DNA of 7,847 bases from Candidatus Saccharimonadota bacterium. Lineage in GTDB: Bacteria; Patescibacteriota; Saccharimonadia; Saccharimonadales; Saccharimonadaceae. The stretch spans positions 1 to 7,847 of the forward strand of contig DODJ01000070.1 of NCBI GenBank assembly GCA_003545655.1, read 5' to 3'. Both the position numbers and the translations under genes were made by a program. Positions 1 through 5,739 of this stretch are shown here, piece by piece. The stretch's first letter is position 1. Every line of letters begins with the position of its first letter. The notes under the pieces are model-generated. The model worked only from the letters and a program-made list of their open reading frames with translations. It did no database searches and had not been told where the DNA came from.

Positions 1-1
1 A

Positions 2-463
2 TCTACACAGCAGGAAACATCTAACAGAGGTACAATTACAGCGGCGCGCTGCACCGTTGCCGAAGCGAAAGTTGACTCACGTATTACTCGCGTTACTGCA
101 GCGACGGAAAAAACAAACACAATGTACAATACTATCATTGAAAAGGCAGATGCCTTTGTCGCAAGTGCGTCTGCAAACGAATACCCTGAGGTAGAAGCAC
201 TTGAGACTGCAGCCACAACCGCAACACAGAACGTAACCGCCCTACAAGATGCCACCTCGGCCTATCTAGCTTCACTAACTGAAACGAAATCATTTGCATG
301 CGGCGAAAGTGAGGGTGCATTTTTAAACGCGCTTGCTACAGCACGAGCAGACCTAACTGAAGTTCGCGCGAGTATCGCTACTACAAAGGCTGATGCGTTA
401 ACAAATTTACTACCTGCTATGAAGAACTACCTTACATGGCTAAAAGATACAACACAGGAGTAA
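2..463 (+). CDS. Exported alpha-helical two-cysteine protein, 5'-truncated by the window edge
   Basis: The frame is open from the left edge, so the true start and any signal peptide lie outside; the first ATG in view (122) is probably internal. The 153 visible residues are Ala/Thr/Glu-rich and mostly helical, with heptad-like hydrophobic spacing. Two cysteines are seen, in ARC (visible residue 17) and FACGES (visible residue 100). The layout matches, from memory, a family common in Patescibacteria: signal peptide, an RC motif, a helix with a conserved Tyr (here NTMYN), a second helix, a C-x-S-x-x-F-like motif, and a closing helix. In that family the two cysteines could form a disulfide outside the membrane. 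Function is unknown. The stop lies 3 nt before the next gene's ATG, so the two are almost certainly co-transcribed. Family assignment is inference from pattern; export cannot be shown without the N-terminus. Confidence 0.7.
   Translation, partial: STQQETSNRGTITAARCTVAEAKVDSRITRVTAATEKTNTMYNTIIEKADAFVASASANEYPEVEALETAATTATQNVTALQDATSAYLASLTETKSFACGESEGAFLNALATARADLTEVRASIATTKADALTNLLPAMKNYLTWLKDTTQE
456..460 (+). promoter_or_regulatory. Shine-Dalgarno AGGAG for the single-pass membrane protein
   Basis: AGGAG sits 6 nt before ATG 467 and inside the last codons of the upstream gene. It fixes the start at 467 and fits translation within a polycistronic message. Confidence 0.75.
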
Positions 464-466
464 TAT

Positions 467-1213
467 ATGAATCCAACTGGACCTACCCCTTCAACGCCAC
501 CAGAAGAGCCGGTAACGCCACCGGCGCTTGACCCTCAAGAACTTCCTTCGGTTGACCCAGCGCCACAAGCTCAGCCGTTTGGCAGCGCTGGGGTATCTAC
601 ACCGGCAGCGGCAGCGCCAGAGCAATCACAATCAGTATCCGAAGAGGTCTCCCAATTACCAAATGCAGATGAAGAACCGAGTGGTAGTACTGAGGCTAGT
701 GAACCCGTATCACCTATGTCTGCACCCGTAGAAGCACCGTCCTCTGATCCGTCCACGTCCGCATCTGAAGACCCTTTTACGCCACCAGTTGCACCTGAAA
801 CGCCACTATCCATTACGGATCAAACACCTGAAACTATAGCGACTCCGTCAGTAGGAGAGGTACCCGCAGCACCACCTGCCGTAGCTACACTTTCTTCTGA
901 GCCCGTGGCGGCTAGTGCTGTTGAATCTTCGCAAAAGAAGAAATCAAAGACTCCTCTTATTGTACTGATCATCATTCTCGTACTAGCGCTCCTTGGTGCT
1001 GGCGGCTACTATGCGTGGACGCTACTTGCGCCTTCAAATACCCCAGCTCAAACTGTTACGGATTCTACGGAAACAGATGAGGTGGCCGAAGAGGAGATTA
1101 TTGTTGAAGATGAGACTGCTGAGCTCACCGACCTAGAGACCCAGCTTACCGAATTAGACGAAACAGAGTACAGCGACGATACACTATCGGACGACACGCT
1201 TTATACCAACTAG
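467..1213 (+). CDS. Single-pass membrane protein with a Pro/Ala/Ser/Glu-rich arm and acidic tail
   Basis: 248 residues, no recognised enzymatic domain. Residues 1-155 are low complexity, dominated by Pro, Ala, Ser, Thr and Glu, with many PxxP-like steps, so this part is almost surely disordered. A basic patch, QKKKSK (156-161), precedes one strongly hydrophobic segment (about 163-188). The tail (about 195-248) is very acidic, rich in Glu, Asp and Thr. By the positive-inside rule the long arm is cytoplasmic and the acidic tail external; this topology is predicted. There is no N-terminal signal peptide and no cysteine. It follows the helical two-cysteine gene after 3 nt, suggesting a joint role at the cell envelope. 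Disordered-arm/one-TM proteins are frequent in Saccharibacteria-like genomes, but low complexity makes homology hard to judge. The coding call is firm; the role is unknown. Confidence 0.85.
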   Translation: MNPTGPTPSTPPEEPVTPPALDPQELPSVDPAPQAQPFGSAGVSTPAAAAPEQSQSVSEEVSQLPNADEEPSGSTEASEPVSPMSAPVEAPSSDPSTSASEDPFTPPVAPETPLSITDQTPETIATPSVGEVPAAPPAVATLSSEPVAASAVESSQKKKSKTPLIVLIIILVLALLGAGGYYAWTLLAPSNTPAQTVTDSTETDEVAEEEIIVEDETAELTDLETQLTELDETEYSDDTLSDDTLYTN

Positions 1214-1222
1214 TCGATAGCC

Positions 1223-1250
1223 TGTACAGCATAGTAGTATCTGGTATACT
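1223..1250 (+). promoter_or_regulatory. Extended -10 promoter for the AAA_33/YgjP unit
   Basis: TGGTATACT (1242-1250) is an extended -10 (TGn plus TATACT, one mismatch to TATAAT). A -35-like TGTACA (1223-1228, 4 of 6 matches to TTGACA) lies 16 nt upstream. Only 7 nt separate the -10 from ATG 1258, so transcription should begin at or within a base or two of the start codon, giving a leaderless mRNA. No Shine-Dalgarno is present. The promoter fills the 44-nt gap after the preceding gene. Confidence 0.6.
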
Positions 1251-1257
1251 GTAGTCT

Positions 1258-1836
1258 ATGAAACCGTCTATTCCCGCCATTCCTCACGCAATACTGATGA
1301 TAGGTATACCTGGCGCCGGTAAGAGCACATTTGCTGAGCGGTTTTCTGATACATTTCAAGCGCCTATTATTTCGTATACAACCCTCACCAAGAAGTATCA
1401 CGTGCCATACGAGGCTGCCGATGGGCTTATTGAGTATATGATCGATCAAGTGGCAAAAACGCATCGGACACTTATTATTGACGGAAGCGCGAATACAAGG
1501 GCGCAGCGCGCAAATCTCGCAAAAAAACTACAAAAACAGGGGTATAAAGTACTTACGGTTTGGGTACAAACAGATACCAACGAAGCGAAACGCCGCGCTT
1601 TGAAAAAATACCCCCAAGGCTCAGAGCTAACCTCTGCTGAATTTGACGCAGCCGTTTCGGCCTTCCAGGCCCCGCTTAGTCAAGAGAAGCCTGTCGTGAT
1701 TAGTGGTAAACATACCTACGCGACGCAGTTAAAGGGAGTGCTTCGTCAAATTGCAGCCGCTACACCAAGGACTACTTCACCGCCTGTAGTATCGCCAGCC
1801 CACTACCCTCGACCACGTGGGATAGATATTCGCTAA
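1258..1836 (+). CDS. P-loop AAA_33-type kinase-like ATPase
   Basis: 192 residues. A Walker A loop, GIPGAGKST (16-24), lies near the N-terminus after a short hydrophobic strand (AILMI). A Walker B-like strand, TLIIDG (71-76, Asp75), runs into SANTRAQR (77-84), the Asp-x-x-x-x-T-R-x-x-R pattern of AAA_33 (PF13671) proteins, which include polynucleotide-kinase-like and small-molecule kinases. VWVQTD followed by EAKRRA (about 101-114) matches the family's next strand and Arg-rich helix. The protein should bind ATP and transfer phosphate to a small molecule or nucleic acid end; the substrate cannot be read from sequence. The last 25 or so residues are rich in Pro and Arg and look disordered. It starts a two-gene unit with the YgjP-like metallopeptidase 12 nt downstream, behind its own promoter. 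A zeta-toxin reading is possible but no antitoxin gene is adjacent. Confidence 0.8.
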   Translation: MKPSIPAIPHAILMIGIPGAGKSTFAERFSDTFQAPIISYTTLTKKYHVPYEAADGLIEYMIDQVAKTHRTLIIDGSANTRAQRANLAKKLQKQGYKVLTVWVQTDTNEAKRRALKKYPQGSELTSAEFDAAVSAFQAPLSQEKPVVISGKHTYATQLKGVLRQIAAATPRTTSPPVVSPAHYPRPRGIDIR

Positions 1837-1840
1837 AGGA
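1835..1840 (+). promoter_or_regulatory. Shine-Dalgarno AAAGGA for the YgjP-like gene
   Basis: AAAGGA overlaps the stop codon of the upstream gene and lies 8 nt before ATG 1849. It supports translation from a shared message and fixes the start. Confidence 0.65.
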
Positions 1841-1848
1841 ATAGGCCA

Positions 1849-2538
1849 ATGCCAACTATCCATGATGAAGAATTTGGCACCGTTGTTATAAGAAAAAACG
1901 CCAAGGCACGGCAACTCCGTATTCGTGTAGCTCCCGACGGTACACTACGCGCCTCTATGCCCTCCTACGCGCCAACCTTTTTACTGAAGCGCCTCCTTAA
2001 AACGTCTCGCAACGACATCCGCAAAATGCTTATCGAAGCGATTCCGCACCATTCCTATACTCAGGGACAGCAAATAGGCAAGAGTCATACCTTGATAGTA
2101 CAAAAAGGCACCTCTCTTACTGCAAAGAGGGTGAAGCAACAGCTCGTACTAACCTTACCGAGTAATGAAACACTAGACTCGCCAGCAGTAAAAACGCTTC
2201 TTAGAGCGGAAGTAATTTCCATTTTGCGCATTGAATCAAAAAAGCACCTTCCTCGTCGGCTTGAATATTTAGCATCTACCTACGGATTTAACTACAATAA
2301 GGTACGCTTTTCGCATGCTAGTAGCCGTTGGGGAAGCTGCAGCAGCGCCGGTACAATAAGCCTTAATATTGCCCTAATGAAGCTCCCTTTTGAGCTTATT
2401 GACTATGTGCTCATACACGAACTTGCCCATACGGTCGAGATGAATCACAGCGAACGTTTTTGGCGGCTTGTTGCTCAAGGTGATCCAGCCTATAAACAAC
2501 ATAGAAAAGTTTTAAAAAACGAGACCCCCTCAATATAG
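1849..2538 (+). CDS. YgjP-like (DUF45/SprT-type) zinc metallopeptidase
   Basis: 229 residues, close to the usual length of the YgjP/DUF45 family (PF01863). The N-terminal half (about 8-110) is a beta-rich module opening with the family's basic KARQLRIRVAPDGTLRASMP-like stretch. The C-terminal half holds the hallmarks: SSRWGSC (158-164), then SLNIALMKLP (171-180), then the zinc site HELAH (190-194, His190 and His194 as ligands, Glu191 as catalytic base) and a third ligand His200 in NHSERFW (199-205). All expected residues are present, so the enzyme is probably active. No signal peptide or membrane segment is visible; it should be cytoplasmic. YgjP/DUF45 proteins are widespread, their natural substrates poorly known, and some sit in restriction or defence loci, but none is seen here. 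It is the second gene of the unit with the AAA_33 protein, possibly acting on the same target (inference). Confidence 0.9.
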   Translation: MPTIHDEEFGTVVIRKNAKARQLRIRVAPDGTLRASMPSYAPTFLLKRLLKTSRNDIRKMLIEAIPHHSYTQGQQIGKSHTLIVQKGTSLTAKRVKQQLVLTLPSNETLDSPAVKTLLRAEVISILRIESKKHLPRRLEYLASTYGFNYNKVRFSHASSRWGSCSSAGTISLNIALMKLPFELIDYVLIHELAHTVEMNHSERFWRLVAQGDPAYKQHRKVLKNETPSI

Positions 2539-2559
2539 TCAAAACAGCGCATAGTAGCG

Positions 2560-2565
2560 TATAAT
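2560..2565 (+). promoter_or_regulatory. Consensus -10 box for the histidine kinase gene
   Basis: A perfect TATAAT lies 10 nt before ATG 2576 in a 37-nt gap. No convincing -35 is present at the expected spacing and no Shine-Dalgarno precedes the ATG. The predicted start of transcription falls about 3-4 nt before ATG, so the mRNA would be leaderless or nearly so. Confidence 0.6.
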
Positions 2566-2575
2566 CAAAAGCAGT

Positions 2576-4216
2576 ATGGGGGGACGAAGTACAGAGGATA
2601 CATTTTCGTACGTAGTACGTTACTTAGGGCTATGGGTAGCAAGTGCTATTGCCGTTTACACGGCGCTTGTTGTGTTTCAAATTGTTCCTAGTACGCATTT
2701 TTCAGGGCCGGTCGTAGGGATAGGCCTTGCGGTTATATGGATAGTCATAAGCGTGTTCTATTTCGTTTACCCTACAAAGACGCTAAGCGATCAGGCGCTT
2801 CGTCTCGGGGTATACCATGCACTCTCCTTAGCGCTGTTTGTTATGGTTATTGGGTTTTCACAGCCGTTCTCACTCTTGTTCGTTTTACTCTTCCTTACTA
2901 CCTACCATTACTTTGGGAGAAGTGGCTTTGCTATAAGTGCCGCGAGCTTTCTGTTTGTCGCAAGTATCGATATCCTACTGCGCGTCGGCATATACCCCGA
3001 AGTTGTGTTCGACACGGGCCTAACGGCGATCGTCACCGTATTTGTAGGCATTGCTATACTTGTGCTTTACCACGCGCTTGAAAGCAAACGCAAAGAGATA
3101 GTTCACAGCCGTGATAGCGAGCGGCTTCAATACAACAGAGTCCTCACAATTATGAATAACCTTACCGATGCGGCCTTTAGCACGAACGAAAAAGGTGAGG
3201 TGCAGTTATACAATGCCGCCAGTCTTGATTTACTTGATACAAACGACAGTATTAAGGGCAAGACCATGGATAGTTTACTCCACCTTGTCGATGGTGAGGG
3301 TGCTGCGGTTACCGTTTCAAGCTTACTTAAAGCGGCAACTCGCTCTACCCGCCGAGACGATTTAAGCCATCAATACGCCGACGGTGAGCTTATTCGACTT
3401 GAAATTACTTTCGCACCAATTCGAAGTAACTACAGTGCGCGCCATAAAAAGGAAGAGCAAAATGGCTACATCCTCATACTACGTGATATCACTAAGCAGA
3501 AGAGCCTAGAAGAAGAGCGCGATGAATTTATTAGCGTTGTGAGCCACGAGCTTCGCACGCCAATTACCATTGTTGAGGGATCATTATCTAACCTTGAAGT
3601 GCTCGTAAATCGAAAAACCCCACCCACTAACGACATACTTGCGGGCACCATTTCCACTGCCCACGAGCAAGTACTCTACTTAGCAAAAATGGTAAATGAT
3701 CTCAGTACATTATCACGTGCTGAGCGGGGTGTTGCCGATACACCAGAGGAAATTAGCGTGAGCGAGCTCCTTCACGCAATGCATACTCAGTATCAGAAAG
3801 ACGCGCAACAAAAGGGGTTGGCGCTCGATCTTGACCTAGGAAGTAAGTTAGGAAAAGTATTCGTGAGTAGGCTCTACCTAGAGGAACTGTTACAGAATTT
3901 TATTACTAATGCCATTAAATACACGAAAGAAGGTACAGTTACTATTACTGCTCGCTCCGCAGCCGGTAGGGTAAATTTTGCAGTAAAGGATACGGGTATC
4001 GGTATTAGCCGAAGCGACCAAAATAAGGTATTCAATAAATTCTATCGTAGCGAAGATTACCGTATTAGAGAAACGGGCGGTACTGGCCTGGGGCTTTACG
4101 TCTCTGCAAAGCTGGCACGCAAGCTCCATACAACAATAGAGTTAAAAAGTCGGCTTAACCATGGCTCTACTTTTAGCTTCACTTTGCCGGTCGAACCAAG
4201 CGGCCCTTCCAAGTAA
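2576..4216 (+). CDS. Membrane-bound PAS sensor histidine kinase
   Basis: 546 residues. About six hydrophobic segments (roughly 13-35, 47-66, 78-93, 96-112, 117-137, 145-166) form a membrane sensor module that I cannot assign to a named family. A short linker helix leads to a PAS domain (about 186-306, from RVLTIMNNLTDAAFSTNEKG to GYILILRDIT). The HisKA dimerisation helix follows, with the H-box SHELRTPI (323-330; phospho-acceptor His324). The HATPase_c domain shows the N-box NFITNAIKYT (441-450), G1 DTGIGI (472-477), F-box FNKFYR (486-491) and G2 GGTGLGL (501-507). All catalytic boxes are intact. It should autophosphorylate His324 and pass phosphate to a response regulator, but no regulator gene lies next to it. 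The preceding gene ends 37 nt upstream, and a TATAAT just before ATG suggests independent expression. Its 3' end overlaps the convergent glycosyltransferase. The signal sensed is unknown. Confidence 0.93.
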   Translation: MGGRSTEDTFSYVVRYLGLWVASAIAVYTALVVFQIVPSTHFSGPVVGIGLAVIWIVISVFYFVYPTKTLSDQALRLGVYHALSLALFVMVIGFSQPFSLLFVLLFLTTYHYFGRSGFAISAASFLFVASIDILLRVGIYPEVVFDTGLTAIVTVFVGIAILVLYHALESKRKEIVHSRDSERLQYNRVLTIMNNLTDAAFSTNEKGEVQLYNAASLDLLDTNDSIKGKTMDSLLHLVDGEGAAVTVSSLLKAATRSTRRDDLSHQYADGELIRLEITFAPIRSNYSARHKKEEQNGYILILRDITKQKSLEEERDEFISVVSHELRTPITIVEGSLSNLEVLVNRKTPPTNDILAGTISTAHEQVLYLAKMVNDLSTLSRAERGVADTPEEISVSELLHAMHTQYQKDAQQKGLALDLDLGSKLGKVFVSRLYLEELLQNFITNAIKYTKEGTVTITARSAAGRVNFAVKDTGIGISRSDQNKVFNKFYRSEDYRIRETGGTGLGLYVSAKLARKLHTTIELKSRLNHGSTFSFTLPVEPSGPSK

Positions 4217-5306
4217 CAGACTTCCTTTTGTACTGCACACCACTCGCTATGACGAGCACTAGCTCTTGTAATAAAAGGAGTGGCCACAAGAGAGCGCCCA
4301 AAAATGCACCTTTGCGCCACATAGTTGCCGCATAATAGCCATACACGGTCATATACGCTACACATACTGCTCCGGCAATACTACTTACAATCAAAAGACC
4401 CTGAAAGATACCGTACACAAGAACTATCCAGGGGGAAAGTAGAATAGCGATGTCAAATGCAATGAGCAGTACGTTTGCTATAGAATACCGAGCAATAGGG
4501 TACAATAAACGTATACTTGTAAGCAGCTGTGAGCGCCATTTTTTTTCGTAGTTCACGCCAAATTCGGCGGTACTGACAAGCAGATGGTACCGCTGCTTTT
4601 TCATAAGTTCGCGTGCGATAGTTACTTCTGGCTGAATAGCCGCGTGAAGCTTCGTGAACCCGTTGAACTCTGTCTCGAGTGTTGACCGGCGGATGCACCA
4701 TGACCCACTCGAAACTGCTGGAAGGGTAGGTGAGTGGAATAGGAGTGACCAGAAGAAACGTAACGGCGAAGCAAGTACGCTACCCCGCCAGCCGTCATTG
4801 CGAAAGGGAAGTACCGACACCATATCGATAGTATGTGAAACAGCATAGCGTATTATGCGTTCTATTGCTTGCGGCTCTACGCGAGTGTCAACGTCCATAA
4901 ATAAAATATAGGTGCCATTTGCCTCGCGTAGGAGCTCCTCAAGTGCATGGTTTTTACCAAGCCATTCCTGGGGTAGTGGATCACCCTGTATAAACCGTAC
5001 TCCAGAGCTAGCGAATGATTTAATAAGCGCCGATGTATCGTCGCCAGAGACATCGTCTAGCACAATAATTTCGAGCTTTTGATACGTCGAGGCTAATACA
5101 CGTTCGAGGCAATCCGTTAGAGCATGCTGCTCGTTACGCGCTGGTATACATACCGTGACGCTAGGAAGGTCGGTTTCATCGCCTAAAGGAGTTGTGTACT
5201 TCGGTGGCTTAGTTGCGCGAAAGATAGCGCGTAACCGCACTGCCATAATAGGCGCCATACTAGCCGCAAGCCCCATTGCCGTATACGCTATTGGTTCGTA
5301 TATCAT
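4179..5306 (-). CDS. Membrane-anchored family 2 glycosyltransferase (CrtQ/HpnB-like)
   Basis: 375 residues from the ATG at 5306; an in-frame ATG at 5336 would add 10. I prefer 5306 because a TATACT box lies 9 nt before it, inside the longer version, and neither start has a Shine-Dalgarno. Residue numbers below count from 5336. A hydrophobic N-terminal segment (about 17-33) precedes the GT-A domain: SVTVCIPARNE (59-69), EIIVLDD (89-95), WLGKNHALEE (125-134) and the metal-binding FMDVD (147-150, a DxD motif). SSGSWCIRR (209-217) and the following Pro-Glu region fit the acceptor side. Three C-terminal membrane segments (about 285-308, 311-335, 345-366) end in basic VTWKGR (374-379). This arrangement is typical of CrtQ/HpnB-like GT2 enzymes that use nucleotide sugars to glycosylate lipid acceptors at the inner face of the membrane; donor and acceptor are not determinable here. 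It converges on the histidine kinase, overlapping it by 38 bp, and diverges from secE. Confidence 0.9.
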   Translation of the reverse strand: MIYEPIAYTAMGLAASMAPIMAVRLRAIFRATKPPKYTTPLGDETDLPSVTVCIPARNEQHALTDCLERVLASTYQKLEIIVLDDVSGDDTSALIKSFASSGVRFIQGDPLPQEWLGKNHALEELLREANGTYILFMDVDTRVEPQAIERIIRYAVSHTIDMVSVLPFRNDGWRGSVLASPLRFFWSLLFHSPTLPAVSSGSWCIRRSTLETEFNGFTKLHAAIQPEVTIARELMKKQRYHLLVSTAEFGVNYEKKWRSQLLTSIRLLYPIARYSIANVLLIAFDIAILLSPWIVLVYGIFQGLLIVSSIAGAVCVAYMTVYGYYAATMWRKGAFLGALLWPLLLLQELVLVIASGVQYKRKSVTWKGRLVRPAK

Positions 5307-5315
5307 ACTGCTTAT

Positions 5316-5321
5316 AGTATA
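5316..5321 (-). promoter_or_regulatory. -10 box for the glycosyltransferase gene
   Basis: Read on the minus strand this is TATACT, placed 9 nt before the ATG at 5306. No Shine-Dalgarno is present between them. The -35 region is weak (3 of 6 at 17-nt spacing). The box predicts a nearly leaderless transcript beginning at Met11 of the longer reading frame and is the main reason for preferring that start. A weaker minus-strand TATAGC (5350-5355) lies 13 nt before the alternative ATG at 5336. Confidence 0.45.
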
Positions 5322-5351
5322 GCCTATCTTGCGCATTTTACCGAAGTACGC

Positions 5352-5357
5352 TATACT
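5352..5357 (+). promoter_or_regulatory. Probable -10 box for secE-nusG
   Basis: TATACT, the same hexamer as at two other starts in this window, lies about 50 nt before the secE GTG. A weak -35-like TTGCGC (5329-5334) is 17 nt upstream. This would give a leader of about 43 nt that holds the inverted repeat and Shine-Dalgarno. An alternative promoter is a perfect -35 TTGACA (5363-5368) with a poor -10 TATTTA (5386-5391) at 17-nt spacing. The sequence alone does not decide between them. Confidence 0.45.
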
Positions 5358-5367
5358 CTATATTGAC

Positions 5368-5384
5368 AGTCTGCTAAGCAGACT
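5368..5384 (+). repeat. Perfect inverted repeat in the secE leader or promoter
   Basis: AGTCTGC-TAA-GCAGACT: a 7-bp perfect stem with a 3-nt centre. If transcription starts after the TATACT at 5352, the repeat forms a tight hairpin in the leader 13 nt before the Shine-Dalgarno. If the TTGACA at 5363 is used, it fills the -35/-10 spacer like an operator. It is not followed by a U-run, so it is not a standard terminator. Confidence 0.6.
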
Positions 5385-5397
5385 CTATTTATTTTCC

Positions 5398-5402
5398 GGA
5401 GG
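5398..5402 (+). promoter_or_regulatory. Strong Shine-Dalgarno GGAGG for secE
   Basis: GGAGG, within CGGAGGAAA, lies 5 nt before the GTG at 5408. It establishes the GTG as the start of secE. Confidence 0.85.
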
Positions 5403-5407
5403 AAATA

Positions 5408-5722
5408 GTGGCTAAAACAAGTAAGGTTACGCGTATCTCCGCTAAAGACGCGAAAGCGCCTAAGGTGGTGGCGGCGAACAAGGTAAAAGCGAAAAAAGTA
5501 AAAGAACCTCGCCAGCCTAAAACATGGTTTGGTAAAATGCTCCATGCTATTGGTGGGTATTTCAAGGGTGCATGGTTTGAACTTCGCCAAGTACGTTGGC
5601 CAAACCGCAAGGCAACGTGGGCGCTTACCGTAGCGGTCATTCTGTTTAGCGCTTTCTTTGTGGTACTTATAGTCCTCTTGGATACCTTCTTTAAATATAT
5701 ATTTGAACTAATTATTGCGTAA
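5408..5722 (+). CDS. secE: Preprotein translocase subunit SecE
   Basis: 104 residues with a GTG start set by a strong Shine-Dalgarno. Residues 1-38 are a Lys/Ala/Val-rich cytoplasmic extension, longer than in the minimal single-TM SecE but similar to the extensions of Actinobacteria and Patescibacteria. The conserved SecE core follows: an amphipathic helix GYFKGAWFELRQVRWPNRK (50-68), including the hallmark ELRQVRWP-N-R/K motif, then a single membrane helix (about 71-96). SecE clamps SecY and is an essential part of the SecYEG protein-export channel. Immediate linkage to nusG (17-nt gap) is the classic bacterial order and confirms the assignment. The gene is divergent from the glycosyltransferase. 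An inverted repeat in its leader or promoter may affect expression. Confidence 0.95.
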   Translation: MAKTSKVTRISAKDAKAPKVVAANKVKAKKVKEPRQPKTWFGKMLHAIGGYFKGAWFELRQVRWPNRKATWALTVAVILFSAFFVVLIVLLDTFFKYIFELIIA

Positions 5723-5726
5723 GGAA

Positions 5727-5732
5727 AAGGAA
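5727..5732 (+). promoter_or_regulatory. Shine-Dalgarno AAGGAA-type for nusG
   Basis: The purine run AAGGAA lies 7 nt before ATG 5740 in the 17-nt secE-nusG gap, supporting that start and co-translation from one message. Confidence 0.6.
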
Positions 5733-5739
5733 CCTCACA

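Noticed and set aside
122..463. Complete 113-residue gene starting at ATG 122
   Set aside because: The frame continues without a stop to the left edge with the same helical character and an RC motif, and no ribosome site precedes ATG 122, so this is the tail of a longer gene.
571..813. Minus-strand open frame rich in Gly, Ser, Asp and Ala opposite the Pro-rich arm
   Set aside because: It is the complement of a low-complexity coding stretch, which naturally lacks stops; no ribosome site or promoter, and the plus-strand gene is well supported.
1225..1253. Imperfect inverted repeat (TACAG ... CTGTA) over the AAA_33 promoter as an operator or terminator
   Set aside because: Only 5 bp pair with a 19-nt centre and no U-run follows; it overlaps the -10 box and is within what chance gives in AT-rich sequence.
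1258..1836. Zeta-type toxin of a toxin-antitoxin pair
   Set aside because: The P-loop would fit, but the small epsilon-type antitoxin is absent and the downstream partner is an intact metallopeptidase. The TRxxR pattern fits general AAA_33 proteins.
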